12,042 nt of DNA from Bacteroidales bacterium (GCA_023227645.1 JALNVJ010000031.1:1-12042), one strand, 5' to 3'; shown: positions 1-6,812, numbered from the stretch's first letter. Notes: generated from the letters alone by a model not told the origin. A program made the numbers and translations.

Positions 1-36
1 AAATAGAGTAGAGGGAATAAAAAACAATTTTATATT

Positions 37-300
37 ATGAAAAGAGTTTTATTTTTATTAGGAGCTTTTGCTGCAATGTCATTAGTAGGTTGTAACGGAA
101 CAAAAGATTGCGCTTGCGATATTATAGATGTTGATGGTATTGTATGGTTGTCAAGTACTGAAGCTGTTAACGGAAGTCTTGACGTTCTTGAATTTGACGG
201 AGAATGTACAGATGCTACTTGGGCTGATCTTTCATCATCAGCAGCAGCTTGGGGTGAAATGGCAGAATTAGGTTATACTTTAAAATGTTCAGAAAAGTAG
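37..300 (+). CDS. Small cysteine-bearing lipoprotein (copy A)
   Basis: This 87-aa protein has a short basic start (MKR), a hydrophobic stretch and a lipobox LVGC ending at C19, so it should be processed by signal peptidase II and lipid-anchored. The mature part is only about 69 residues and acidic. It carries a DCAC motif (C25, C27), a GEC motif (C57) and a C-terminal YTLKCSE motif (C84), giving four cysteines besides the lipidated one. The protein at 1315-1545 has the same arrangement (DCTC, GSC, YNLNCSE), so the two are probably diverged paralogues. The membrane redox protein between them may act on their cysteines, which is inference from position only. I recognise no named family. The start is supported by the signal peptide. 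A hairpin terminator follows 25 nt after the stop. The upstream promoter lies outside the window or in its first 36 bases. Confidence 0.8.
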   Translation: MKRVLFLLGAFAAMSLVGCNGTKDCACDIIDVDGIVWLSSTEAVNGSLDVLEFDGECTDATWADLSSSAAAWGEMAELGYTLKCSEK

Positions 301-324
301 AAATCTAAAAGCAAAACAATTTAT

Positions 325-364
325 AAAAAGGGAATATTGCTTAATTGTAGTATCCCTTTTTTTT
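325..364 (+). terminator. Intrinsic terminator or attenuator after lipoprotein A
   Basis: The arm AAAAAGGGA (325-333) pairs perfectly with TCCCTTTTT (353-361). The helix continues inward with a bulge (TA 335-336 with TA 351-352, then a few more pairs) and the T run extends to 364. The next start codon is only 13 nt beyond, so it probably lets some polymerase through, making less message for the membrane protein than for the lipoprotein. That last point is inference. Confidence 0.75.
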
Positions 365-377
365 ATCAAATATTGAA

Positions 378-1310
378 ATGAAAATAAATAAGCCCTTAAT
401 CGGAACAATATTTAGAATAGTTATTGGATTAGTATTTATACTGTCTGCAGTATTGAAATACCTATCCATTGAAGTAGTTGATTTATTCTTTTTCGATCAT
501 AAACTATTGCCATGGGTCATAACAACTTTTTTGTCAAGATTTCTAATAGCTTTTGAAGCAATTGTTGGATTTATGCTTGTTCTTGGACTATATCCAAAAC
601 TTACGAAGATACTAACTTTTATTACTCTAATAGGATTTACTATTTATGTTATATTAAAACCTTTTCTTTTTGATGTTACACAAGAAAATTGCTATTGCTT
701 TGGAGATTTAATCCAATTTTCAGATACTCAAACAATCATTAAAAACATTATTTTACTAGTAATGGCTTTAAGTCTTTATTGGGCTAAGGTTTGGATGCCA
801 AAACGTAGAAAACTTATATTAATTGGCATAATAGTTCTTGTTCTTGGTCTAACGTTTGCAATAAAACCACCAGACTATATTCAGGCTAAAATATATGGTC
901 ACAGAGCTGAAATTCGTCCTGAGATCTTTGAGTATGTGAAAGAGCTAGATAACGTTAAGGCATTAAATATTGATAAGGGAAGAAAGGTAGTTGGTTGGTA
1001 TGGTACAGGATGTAAATATTGTAAAAGAGCTGCAAAGAAAATTGATATTATTATTGAAAGACATAATCTGAATAAGGAAAATTTTGTTGAAATATTTGGA
1101 GGGAAAGAAAAGTCTCTTAATGAATTTTATAAAGTATCGGGGACAGAACCTCTAAATAATACTTTTATTCCAATAATTCCGTTTTTAAATACCACGCATG
1201 GAAAAATGCCTGTTGTCTTATTATTGGAAAATGGAAAGGTGGTAAAGCTCTATAAACTAACTACAATTGACGAAGAATATATAGTTGAATTTTTAACAAA
1301 TAAAAATTAA
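378..1310 (+). CDS. MauE/DoxX-like membrane protein with C-terminal thioredoxin-like domain
   Basis: This 310-aa protein has about five transmembrane helices (roughly residues 8-28, 45-72, 76-96, 119-137, 145-163). The layout resembles the MauE/DoxX redox-associated membrane family. It carries NCYCFGD (C105, C107) between helices 3 and 4, close to the CxCFG signature of MauE-like proteins. After the last helix, residues about 165-310 form a thioredoxin-like domain with a CKYC site (C212, C215) and a KMPV segment where P278 is the likely cis-proline. The domain probably faces the periplasm. I infer that electrons or disulfides pass between the two cysteine pairs and on to a periplasmic substrate. 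The flanking cysteine-bearing lipoproteins are the obvious candidates. The next gene starts 4 nt after the stop, so the two are co-transcribed. The fold assignment is fairly secure; the substrate and direction of transfer are unknown. Confidence 0.82.
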   Translation: MKINKPLIGTIFRIVIGLVFILSAVLKYLSIEVVDLFFFDHKLLPWVITTFLSRFLIAFEAIVGFMLVLGLYPKLTKILTFITLIGFTIYVILKPFLFDVTQENCYCFGDLIQFSDTQTIIKNIILLVMALSLYWAKVWMPKRRKLILIGIIVLVLGLTFAIKPPDYIQAKIYGHRAEIRPEIFEYVKELDNVKALNIDKGRKVVGWYGTGCKYCKRAAKKIDIIIERHNLNKENFVEIFGGKEKSLNEFYKVSGTEPLNNTFIPIIPFLNTTHGKMPVVLLLENGKVVKLYKLTTIDEEYIVEFLTNKN

Positions 1311-1314
1311 TATT

Positions 1315-1545
1315 ATGAAAAAAACATTTTTATTTTTAATGGTAATAGGTTGCGTATCTTTGGTTTCGTGCACACAAACCGATTGCACATGCGTTGCAAC
1401 CCAACAAAAATCAACAACCTCTGGAGCATCTTCAACCTACCCAGTATATGATTGGGGTGGAAGTTGCAGTAGTATATCTCCTACCGATATACCAGATATT
1501 AGTAATAGTGGAATAGAATATAATTTGAACTGCTCTGAATTATAA
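1315..1545 (+). CDS. Small cysteine-bearing lipoprotein (copy B)
   Basis: This 76-aa protein begins MKK, has a hydrophobic core and ends its signal at a lipobox LVSC (C19). The mature part has DCTC (C24, C26), a Ser/Thr-rich stretch at about 32-42, GGSC (C51) and YNLNCSE (C73) near the C-terminus. These positions match copy A (37-300) in order and local sequence, while the residues between have diverged and lengths differ. It lies 4 nt downstream of the membrane redox gene, so both are translated from one message. The start sits in TATTATGAAA, the same context as copy A. The likely location is a membrane-anchored periplasmic or surface lipoprotein. The function is not recognised. The even cysteine count in the mature part fits two disulfides or a small metal site, but neither can be decided by eye. 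Confidence 0.8.
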   Translation: MKKTFLFLMVIGCVSLVSCTQTDCTCVATQQKSTTSGASSTYPVYDWGGSCSSISPTDIPDISNSGIEYNLNCSEL

Positions 1546-1627
1546 GTAAAATTCTTATTCTCTTTCCTATACCAATTCCATAAATTCTGCGTTTTAAAAT
1601 TGAGATAAATTTAAAACAATTAAGATT

Positions 1628-3172
1628 ATGGTAAGAATTCTTTGGGTAGATGATGAGATTGATTTATTAAAACCTCATATTCTTTTTCTTGCAGCAAAAG
1701 GTTATGAAGTTATTCCTGCAACTGATGGGAATGAAGCTTTAGATATATTAGATGAGGAATTAGTAGAGATAGTCTTCCTAGATGAAAACATGCCAGGCTT
1801 ATCTGGTTTGGAAACATTGAGTTTAATTAAAAATAAATTCCCAAGTCTTCCTATAATAATGATAACAAAGAGCGAGGAAGAGCAAATTATGGAGCAAGCA
1901 ATTGGCTCTAAAATTTCAGATTATTTAATTAAACCAGTTAATCCAAATCAAATCCTTCTTGCTCTTAAAAAACATCTTCAGACCAAACGTTTAGTTAGTG
2001 AAACTTCAACACAAAACTACCAACAACAATTTCGTGAAATTTCTATGCGTTTGATGGGTAGAATGGATTCTAAGGAGTGGATTGAAGTATATAAGAAACT
2101 AGTGTTTTGGGAATTAGAGCTTGCTTCTTCTCAAGATGAAAGCATATATGAAATTCTTCGCCAACAAAAAGATGAAGCCAATTCTCAATTCTGTAAGTTT
2201 TATGAAAAATATTATAGGGATTGGTTGCAAGGAGAAGAGGATAGGCCTTTACTTTCACACACAGTACTAAAAGAAAAGCTATTCCCAATTCTTAAAGAAG
2301 GACTTCCAACTTTTTTGATAGTTATTGACAATTTTCGTTTTGACCAATGGAAAGCTATCCAACCTATGGTGGAGGAGTTTTTGAGAACAGATAAGGAAGA
2401 TATATATTATAGTATTATTCCTACAACTACTCAATATGCAAGAAATGCAATGTTTGCGGGACTAATGCCCTCCGAAATAGAAAAGAAATATCCTAACCTT
2501 TGGACAAACGAAGACAAAGAAGGACATAAAAACCAATATGAACACGAGTTATTAATAGAAAATCTTAAACGATATGGTTTCAATCTAAAAACAACCTATC
2601 ACAAAGTACTCAACGCTCAATATGGTAAAAGGATGATTGATAACTTATCAAATATGCTTCATAACGATTTAAACGTTATAGTATATAATTTTATTGATAT
2701 GCTTTCTCATGCCAGAACAGAAAATGAATTAGTTAGAGAATTAGCAGAAGATGAAAAGGCATATCGTTCAGTAACTCAAACTTGGTTTGAACATTCTGCC
2801 CTTATGGATGTTTTAAAATTTCTTAGCAACAAAAAAGTTAATATTATTATCACCACAGACCACGGTTCAGTTAAGGTTGATAGACCAATTAAGGTTAAAG
2901 GGGATAAAGGAATTTCAACCAATCTTCGATATAAAGTAGGACGTCTTTTAGATTATAATCCAAAAGAAGTATTTGAGGTTAAAGACTGTAGCCAAATCTT
3001 TCTTCCTAAATTAGCTATAACCTCACCTTATATCTTTGCTCGTAGTAATGATTTTTTTGCATATCCAAATAATTATAATCAATACGTTCAATATTATATG
3101 ACAACATTCCAACATGGCGGAATTTCAATGGAAGAGGTAATGATTCCTTTTATTTTAATTAAACCTAAATAA
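1628..3172 (+). CDS. porX: PorX: response regulator fused to a PglZ-domain phosphodiesterase
   Basis: This 514-aa protein has an N-terminal receiver domain (about 1-118) with the acidic pair D8/D9, phosphoacceptor D52 in LDENMPG, T80 and K102. A helical linker (about 119-215) follows. Residues about 225-514 form a PglZ/alkaline-phosphatase-like domain. Its likely metal ligands and catalytic residues are D234 (IVIDNFRFDQW), a threonine within TTTQYARN (266-268), D357 and H361 (FIDMLSH), D411 and H412 (TTDHG) and H497 (QHGG). Length and order match PorX, the regulator that works with the PorY kinase and a SigP sigma factor to control type IX secretion genes in Porphyromonas and Flavobacterium. 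PorX cleaves oligonucleotides in vitro. All key residues look intact. No PorY gene is nearby, as is common. An 82-nt gap separates it from the lipoprotein cassette, so it probably has its own promoter, although I see no clear -7 box. Confidence 0.93.
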   Translation: MVRILWVDDEIDLLKPHILFLAAKGYEVIPATDGNEALDILDEELVEIVFLDENMPGLSGLETLSLIKNKFPSLPIIMITKSEEEQIMEQAIGSKISDYLIKPVNPNQILLALKKHLQTKRLVSETSTQNYQQQFREISMRLMGRMDSKEWIEVYKKLVFWELELASSQDESIYEILRQQKDEANSQFCKFYEKYYRDWLQGEEDRPLLSHTVLKEKLFPILKEGLPTFLIVIDNFRFDQWKAIQPMVEEFLRTDKEDIYYSIIPTTTQYARNAMFAGLMPSEIEKKYPNLWTNEDKEGHKNQYEHELLIENLKRYGFNLKTTYHKVLNAQYGKRMIDNLSNMLHNDLNVIVYNFIDMLSHARTENELVRELAEDEKAYRSVTQTWFEHSALMDVLKFLSNKKVNIIITTDHGSVKVDRPIKVKGDKGISTNLRYKVGRLLDYNPKEVFEVKDCSQIFLPKLAITSPYIFARSNDFFAYPNNYNQYVQYYMTTFQHGGISMEEVMIPFILIKPK

Positions 3173-3177
3173 GACCA

Positions 3178-3600
3178 ATGACTAAATATATAGCCAATAA
3201 ATTAGAAGATTTACCTGAGATTGCAAAAAAAATTATTGAAGAAAACCTTGACCAAAGAATATTCTTATTAGAAGGAGAAATGGGGGCAGGAAAGACAACT
3301 TTAACTAAATCAATATGTGATTATTTTGAAGTAAAGGAAAATGTTTGTTCTCCAACCTTTGCAATAGTAAATGAATACTTATCTCCCAAAGTTGGGAAGA
3401 TATTTCATTTTGATTTCTATAGAATAAACAAAGAAGAAGAGGCATTTGATATTGGAATTGAAGAATATTTATATAGTGGAGATTATTGTTTTTTGGAATG
3501 GAGCCAGAAGATTAAAAACCTAATCCCATCTCATTATGTTAAGGTAATAATTAATGAAATAAACAATAAGCATAGGGAAATAAAAATAGAGAGAATATAA
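3178..3600 (+). CDS. tsaE: tRNA threonylcarbamoyladenosine biosynthesis ATPase TsaE
   Basis: This 140-aa protein is the usual length for TsaE. The Walker A loop is GEMGAGKTT (33-41), followed by the family signatures SPTF (58-61), HFDFYR (77-82) and LEWSQK (106-111). TsaE is the cytoplasmic P-loop ATPase that supports TsaB and TsaD in adding the t6A modification to A37 of tRNAs reading ANN codons. The start lies 5 nt after the porX stop, so the two share a message. The stop codon falls in the loop of a perfect terminator hairpin (3582-3619). Nothing looks unusual in the sequence. Confidence 0.95.
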   Translation: MTKYIANKLEDLPEIAKKIIEENLDQRIFLLEGEMGAGKTTLTKSICDYFEVKENVCSPTFAIVNEYLSPKVGKIFHFDFYRINKEEEAFDIGIEEYLYSGDYCFLEWSQKIKNLIPSHYVKVIINEINNKHREIKIERI

Positions 3601-3619
3601 ACTTTTCTCTCTATTTTTT
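3582..3619. terminator. Bidirectional terminator between tsaE and lpxA
   Basis: AAAAATAGAGAGAA (3582-3595) is perfectly complementary to TTCTCTCTATTTTT (3605-3618), a 14-bp stem with a 9-nt loop. T runs end the structure on both strands, so it can stop both the porX-tsaE message and the oppositely oriented lpxC/fabZ-lpxA message. The left arm overlaps the last codons of tsaE. Confidence 0.9.
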
Positions 3620-3657
3620 ATTTAGTTGCAAATATGTTTTCTTTTAGAATTGTCTAT

Positions 3658-4437
3658 CTAGTTTTCTCTATATCCTTTTATCAATCCTCTTTCTGATTTA
3701 GAAATAAAATCAGTAATTTCTTTTAGGGCAGGTGTTTCTGGCAAGGTCTTTAACTTTTCAAATGCTTGTGTGTAGTTAAGCCCTGATTGAAAAACAATGG
3801 TATAATATTCTTTGATTTTATTAATTGTTTCTTGGTCGAAGCCTCTTCTCGATAAACCAACAGAATTTATCCCACTATAAGATAATGGGAATTTCCCTCC
3901 CTTAATGTATGGTGGAACATCTTTGTCAACTAATGAGCCTCCCATAAGAATAACATGAGTTCCAATTCTAGTAAATTGATGGATTGCACTTAGCCCTCCA
4001 ATAATTGCATAGTCTCCAATTTCAATATGACCAGCTAGAGTAGCACCATTAGCCAAAACGCAATTGTCTCCAACAACACAGTCGTGAGCAATATGGGCAT
4101 AAGCCATAATAAGGTTGTTGCTACCAATTTTAGTGTAACCTAATGCGCTTGTTCCTCGATTAATTGTTACAGATTCTCTAATAATATTGTTGTCGCCGAT
4201 AAAAACAGTAGTTTTCTCTCCTGCAAATTTTAAATCCTGAGGAACTGCACTTATTGATGCATTAGGGAAGATTTTATTGTTTTTACCTATTCTTGCACCA
4301 GGGAAGATAGTAACATGAGGACCAATCCAACAATCGTCTCCAATCTCTACATCCTCATAGATTACTGAAAAAGGTTCAATTTTAACATTTTGACCAATTT
4401 TGGCATCAGGGTGAATATAAGCTAGTGGTTGATTCAT
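3658..4437 (-). CDS. lpxA: UDP-N-acetylglucosamine acyltransferase LpxA
   Basis: This 259-aa protein is the normal length for LpxA, which transfers an acyl chain from acyl-ACP to O3 of UDP-GlcNAc in the first step of lipid A synthesis in the cytoplasm. The first about 185 residues are hexapeptide repeats of the left-handed beta-helix type (IGQNVKI, IGDDCWIG, IGSNNLI and others). The segment AYAHIAHDCVVG contains the expected catalytic base at H118. GATLAGH and IIGGLSAIHQF follow, as in the E. coli enzyme. The C-terminal helical part (about 190-259) includes LSRRGF and ends RGLIKGYREN. It lies 21 nt downstream of lpxC/fabZ on the same strand and is clearly its operon partner. A terminator follows the stop at 3582-3619. 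Confidence 0.96.
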   Translation of the reverse strand: MNQPLAYIHPDAKIGQNVKIEPFSVIYEDVEIGDDCWIGPHVTIFPGARIGKNNKIFPNASISAVPQDLKFAGEKTTVFIGDNNIIRESVTINRGTSALGYTKIGSNNLIMAYAHIAHDCVVGDNCVLANGATLAGHIEIGDYAIIGGLSAIHQFTRIGTHVILMGGSLVDKDVPPYIKGGKFPLSYSGINSVGLSRRGFDQETINKIKEYYTIVFQSGLNYTQAFEKLKTLPETPALKEITDFISKSERGLIKGYREN

Positions 4438-4458
4438 AATTTTGTTTTAAATTGTTAT

Positions 4459-5844
4459 TTATTTTTTAGCAATTTGAGCCATAAGCTCTGCTTCCACAAC
4501 TAATTTTGAGCCAACATAAGCTTCTCCCTTCATCTTAACAAGTCCTCTTCTAACAGGCTCGGTTAGGAATAATCGGAAAATTAATGTGTCTCCTGGAACA
4601 ACTTTTTCACGGAATCTAACTCCATCAATTTTTAAGAAATATGTTGCATAGTTTTCAGGGTCATCATAATCTTTTAAAACTAAAATGCCTCCAGTTTGAG
4701 CCATAGCTTCAACAATTAAGACCCCAGGCATAACAGGCTCTGAAGGGAAATGTCCGTTGAAGAAGTCTTCATTGGCTGTAACATTTTTAACCCCTACAAC
4801 ATATCCTTCTCCAGCTTCAATAATTTTATCAACTAAAAGCATTGGGAATCGATGAGGTAAAATGGTTTTAATATCATTGATATTTAAAACAGGTGCTTGA
4901 TTTGGGTCATAGTGAGGAGCCCCTATCATTTTCTCCATAATAACTTTCTTTATTAGTTTTGCAAATTCTGTATTGGCGTAATGACCAGGACGCTTTAATA
5001 TAAAATGTCCCTTAATATTAATTCCTAATAGTTTTATATCTCCAATAAAATCTAATAGTTTATGCCTTACAGGTTCGTTATCAAAATGTTTCTCTGTATG
5101 ATTAAGGATGCCTTTTTCTGCCTTAATATTCTTAGGATCTTTATTAAATACTTTTGCTAAATGTTCAATCTGCTCTTGACTCAATTCCTCTTCCACAAAA
5201 ATTAATGCATTATCTAAATCACCTCCCTTAATTAAATTAAGTTTAAGCAGTTGTTCTATTTCATGCAAGAAAACAAAGGTTCTTGAATTTGCTATTTCTG
5301 TATCGAAATTATCTAGTGAATCGATTTTGAAAGACTGTTTTTCAAGAACTGAAGAGTTATAGTCGATACTTATATCAACCTTAAACCCATCATAAGGCAA
5401 AACGCTTAGTTCAATTCCTCTCTTTTCGTCATTATATGTTATAGGTTCTCTAACAGAATAATAATATCTATTCCCTTGTTGAGATTTAACCCCAACCTTA
5501 TTTATTGCCTCAACCCATAATTTAGAACTTCCATCTAAAATTGGTACTTCGTCTGCATCTATTTCAATGATTGCATTATCAATTTTAAAGAAATGAAGAG
5601 AAGCCATTAAATGCTCCATTGTTGCAACCTTAACATTGCCTTTTTCAAGGGTTGTTCCTCGTGAAGTGTCGGTTACATATTTAATCAAGGCAGGAATAAT
5701 AGGCTTGTTTTCTAAATCAACTCTGCAAAAATTAATACCAGTATTAGCATCAGCAGGTAATATAGATACGGTTACATCTTTTCCAAAATGTAACCCTTTA
5801 CCACTCAAGGTAAGTTTAGATTTAATTGTGTTTTGTTGCTCCAT
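4459..5844 (-). CDS. lpxC/fabZ: Fused LpxC deacetylase and FabZ-type 3-hydroxyacyl-ACP dehydratase
   Basis: This 461-aa bifunctional protein has LpxC in residues about 1-305. Its zinc-site residues are H78 (MEHLMASL), H261 and D265 (RHKLLDFIGD), and its acid/base residues are E77 and H288 (RPGHYANTEF). LpxC removes the acetyl group from UDP-3-O-acyl-GlcNAc, the committed step of lipid A synthesis. Residues about 318-461 are FabZ, a hot-dog-fold dehydratase, with HRFPMLLVDKI, catalytic H365 (GHFPSEPVMPG) and E379 (VEAMAQTGG). This fusion is a known hallmark of Bacteroidota. It may help balance lipid A synthesis against fatty acid elongation. A TATCTTTG promoter box lies 14 nt upstream of the ATG. 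lpxD, often found just upstream of this gene in the phylum, is absent here. Both catalytic sets look intact. Confidence 0.97.
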   Translation of the reverse strand: MEQQNTIKSKLTLSGKGLHFGKDVTVSILPADANTGINFCRVDLENKPIIPALIKYVTDTSRGTTLEKGNVKVATMEHLMASLHFFKIDNAIIEIDADEVPILDGSSKLWVEAINKVGVKSQQGNRYYYSVREPITYNDEKRGIELSVLPYDGFKVDISIDYNSSVLEKQSFKIDSLDNFDTEIANSRTFVFLHEIEQLLKLNLIKGGDLDNALIFVEEELSQEQIEHLAKVFNKDPKNIKAEKGILNHTEKHFDNEPVRHKLLDFIGDIKLLGINIKGHFILKRPGHYANTEFAKLIKKVIMEKMIGAPHYDPNQAPVLNINDIKTILPHRFPMLLVDKIIEAGEGYVVGVKNVTANEDFFNGHFPSEPVMPGVLIVEAMAQTGGILVLKDYDDPENYATYFLKIDGVRFREKVVPGDTLIFRLFLTEPVRRGLVKMKGEAYVGSKLVVEAELMAQIAKK

Positions 5845-5858
5845 AGTTAATCAATTTG

Positions 5859-5866
5859 CAAAGATA
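5859..5866 (-). promoter_or_regulatory. Promoter -7 box of the lpxC/fabZ-lpxA operon
   Basis: Read on the minus strand this is TATCTTTG, an exact match to the Bacteroidota -7 consensus TAnnTTTG, ending 14 nt before the lpxC ATG. A TTTG lies 11 bp upstream (5878-5881), which is too close to be the usual -33 element, and no good -33 is present at the normal distance. The predicted 5' leader is under 10 nt. Confidence 0.7.
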
Positions 5867-5923
5867 TAATATTTTTTCAAAGTCAGCACCATAAAATAGA
5901 AAATACACTTTTTCCCAAGCAGT

Positions 5924-5955
5924 CTTGTTTATCGCTAAAAGAACTTATATATTTG
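5924..5955 (+). promoter_or_regulatory. Promoter divergent from lpxC/fabZ
   Basis: CTTG at 5924-5927 (-33-like) is followed after 20 bp by TATATTTG at 5948-5955, an exact TAnnTTTG -7 box. The predicted start is near 5961. No gene follows for almost 500 bases, so it should make an untranslated RNA or a very long leader. Confidence 0.55.
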
Positions 5956-5960
5956 CATTA

Positions 5961-6147
5961 TAAAGTCGATAGGATTAGGTTCTTTATGGCTTTATCCTAA
6001 GTCTCTCTTTAGGAAGGAAAATCTCAGAATTGTTATCTACGCAGATTCTAAAAAGATAACATTTTTCTGGTTGCCAAACAATAGTTACTTCCCCATTAGT
6101 ATATCCCCTTACTATATTTCTCTTGCTTTAATCTATTATTGATTTAT
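5961..6147 (+). ncRNA. Candidate structured small RNA
   Basis: The segment begins where the promoter at 5924-5955 should initiate. Its 5' end can pair with 6127-6146: TAAAGTCGAT (5961-5970) with ATTGATTTA (6138-6146), with one bulge and one G-U pair, then GATTA (5973-5977) with TAATC (6129-6133). Inside are TCCTAA/TTAGGA (5995-6000 with 6009-6014) and TGTTATCT/AGATAACA (6031-6038 with 6054-6061), the latter followed by TTTTT. TCCTAA can also pair with upstream TTAGG or TAGGAT, so alternative folds exist. A closing helix around a molecule of about 185 nt recalls 6S RNA, but I cannot assign a class. In AT-rich DNA some of these helices could arise by chance. No translated product is visible. 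Confidence 0.3.
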
Positions 6148-6151
6148 TACA

Positions 6152-6159
6152 TATCTTTG
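6152..6159 (+). promoter_or_regulatory. Probable -7 box for the 121-aa ORF
   Basis: TATCTTTG on the plus strand matches TAnnTTTG exactly and is identical to the boxes before lpxC/fabZ and the methylase. No TTG lies at the preferred -33 distance. Transcription from here would give a leader of about 280 nt before the ATG at 6447. Confidence 0.45.
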
Positions 6160-6446
6160 TAAGCGTCTGTTCTATCAATTATTATTTTCAGAAGAACAAA
6201 CCCAAAGTTCTCTTATTCCGACTTGAATTATTTAATGTGCAGATCTAAAAAAAATGTGTAAGAGCAAGTCTTATTCAATTTCTAGTCTTTTTGCAAGAAC
6301 AATAGCAACGAAAATTTTTAGATTTTTTTTCTGATTTACATACTTTTTATTTTGATCATTACGTTAGAATGGAAACGAGCTAAAACTTGTAAGCCCAATA
6401 GTCTCGTTAGTTCATTTGCTTTCTAAACAATTAAATCTTAAGTATT
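6160..6446 (+). other. Long untranslated leader with alternative hairpins
   Basis: No coding frame is visible in these 287 bases. AGAACA (6193-6198) can pair with TGTTCT upstream (6168-6173), while AGAAC (6193-6197) can instead pair with GTTCT downstream (6207-6211), so the two pairings exclude each other. TAAGA-GCAAG-TCTTA (6259-6273) forms a small hairpin, and AACGAG (6374-6379) can pair with CTCGTT (6402-6407). This could be a regulatory leader for the 121-aa ORF. The stems are short, so the claim is tentative. Confidence 0.3.
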
Positions 6447-6812
6447 ATGAGATTAGTTATTGTTCAAAGGAAAATAGTTGCAAGCTTAAGCCTATTGATA
6501 AAGTATTTTATCCTAATACTTAGAAAGAAACCTATACATTTAGAAAGAATTCCAGAAGAAATTCCAGATAACTCACCCATAAGTTCAGAAGATATAATTG
6601 GAGACTTAGGCTCAGTTTTATCCGTTATTAGTGCCTCAGTTTACAATACAAGAAAAAACATAGAAGAAAACACAATTAGAAAACTGTGGTTAATATTCCG
6701 ACCCACGGTAGCATTCAGCAAAAGACCAATCAAAGTTTTGCTTCGGAGCGAAACAAAAAAAGTTAAACATTCAGGGGAAAAGAGAAAGAAACTCCAATCT
6801 CAAAATCCCTAA
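6447..6812 (+). CDS. Hypothetical basic protein, 121 aa
   Basis: I do not recognise this protein. It begins with a basic N-terminus (MRLVIVQRK), then a hydrophobic stretch at about residues 11-26 that could be one membrane-inserted helix. Next comes an acidic, proline-containing segment (PEEIPDNSPISSEDIIGDLG, 36-55), an amphipathic middle (56-85) and a strongly basic tail rich in Lys and Arg (about 95-117). Support for being real: the ATG is preceded by ATT as in TATTATG starts nearby, AT-rich codon use resembles its neighbours, a -7 box lies upstream at 6152, and a strong terminator follows directly after the stop. Against: there is no known motif, the leader is unusually long and there is no conserved partner. 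A single-helix membrane protein with a cytoplasmic basic tail is one reading. A spurious ORF remains possible. Confidence 0.45.
   Translation: MRLVIVQRKIVASLSLLIKYFILILRKKPIHLERIPEEIPDNSPISSEDIIGDLGSVLSVISASVYNTRKNIEENTIRKLWLIFRPTVAFSKRPIKVLLRSETKKVKHSGEKRKKLQSQNP

Noticed and set aside
1546..1627. Promoter for porX in the gap after lipoprotein B
   Set aside because: The sequence is AT-rich, with TAAATTTA the nearest thing to TAnnTTTG, but the match is too poor to call a site.
2070..2288. 72-codon minus-strand frame inside porX
   Set aside because: It lies fully within the well-supported porX coding sequence in an antisense frame, with no promoter and no recognisable motif.
5636..5869. 77-codon plus-strand frame over the start of lpxC/fabZ
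   Set aside because: It is antisense to a conserved gene and runs through its promoter. The translation has no sensible features.
5939..6142. 68-codon open frame on the plus strand downstream of the divergent promoter
   Set aside because: No suitable start codon lies at its head, the product has no recognisable features, and a run of this length is not improbable. The RNA interpretation fits the promoter position better.
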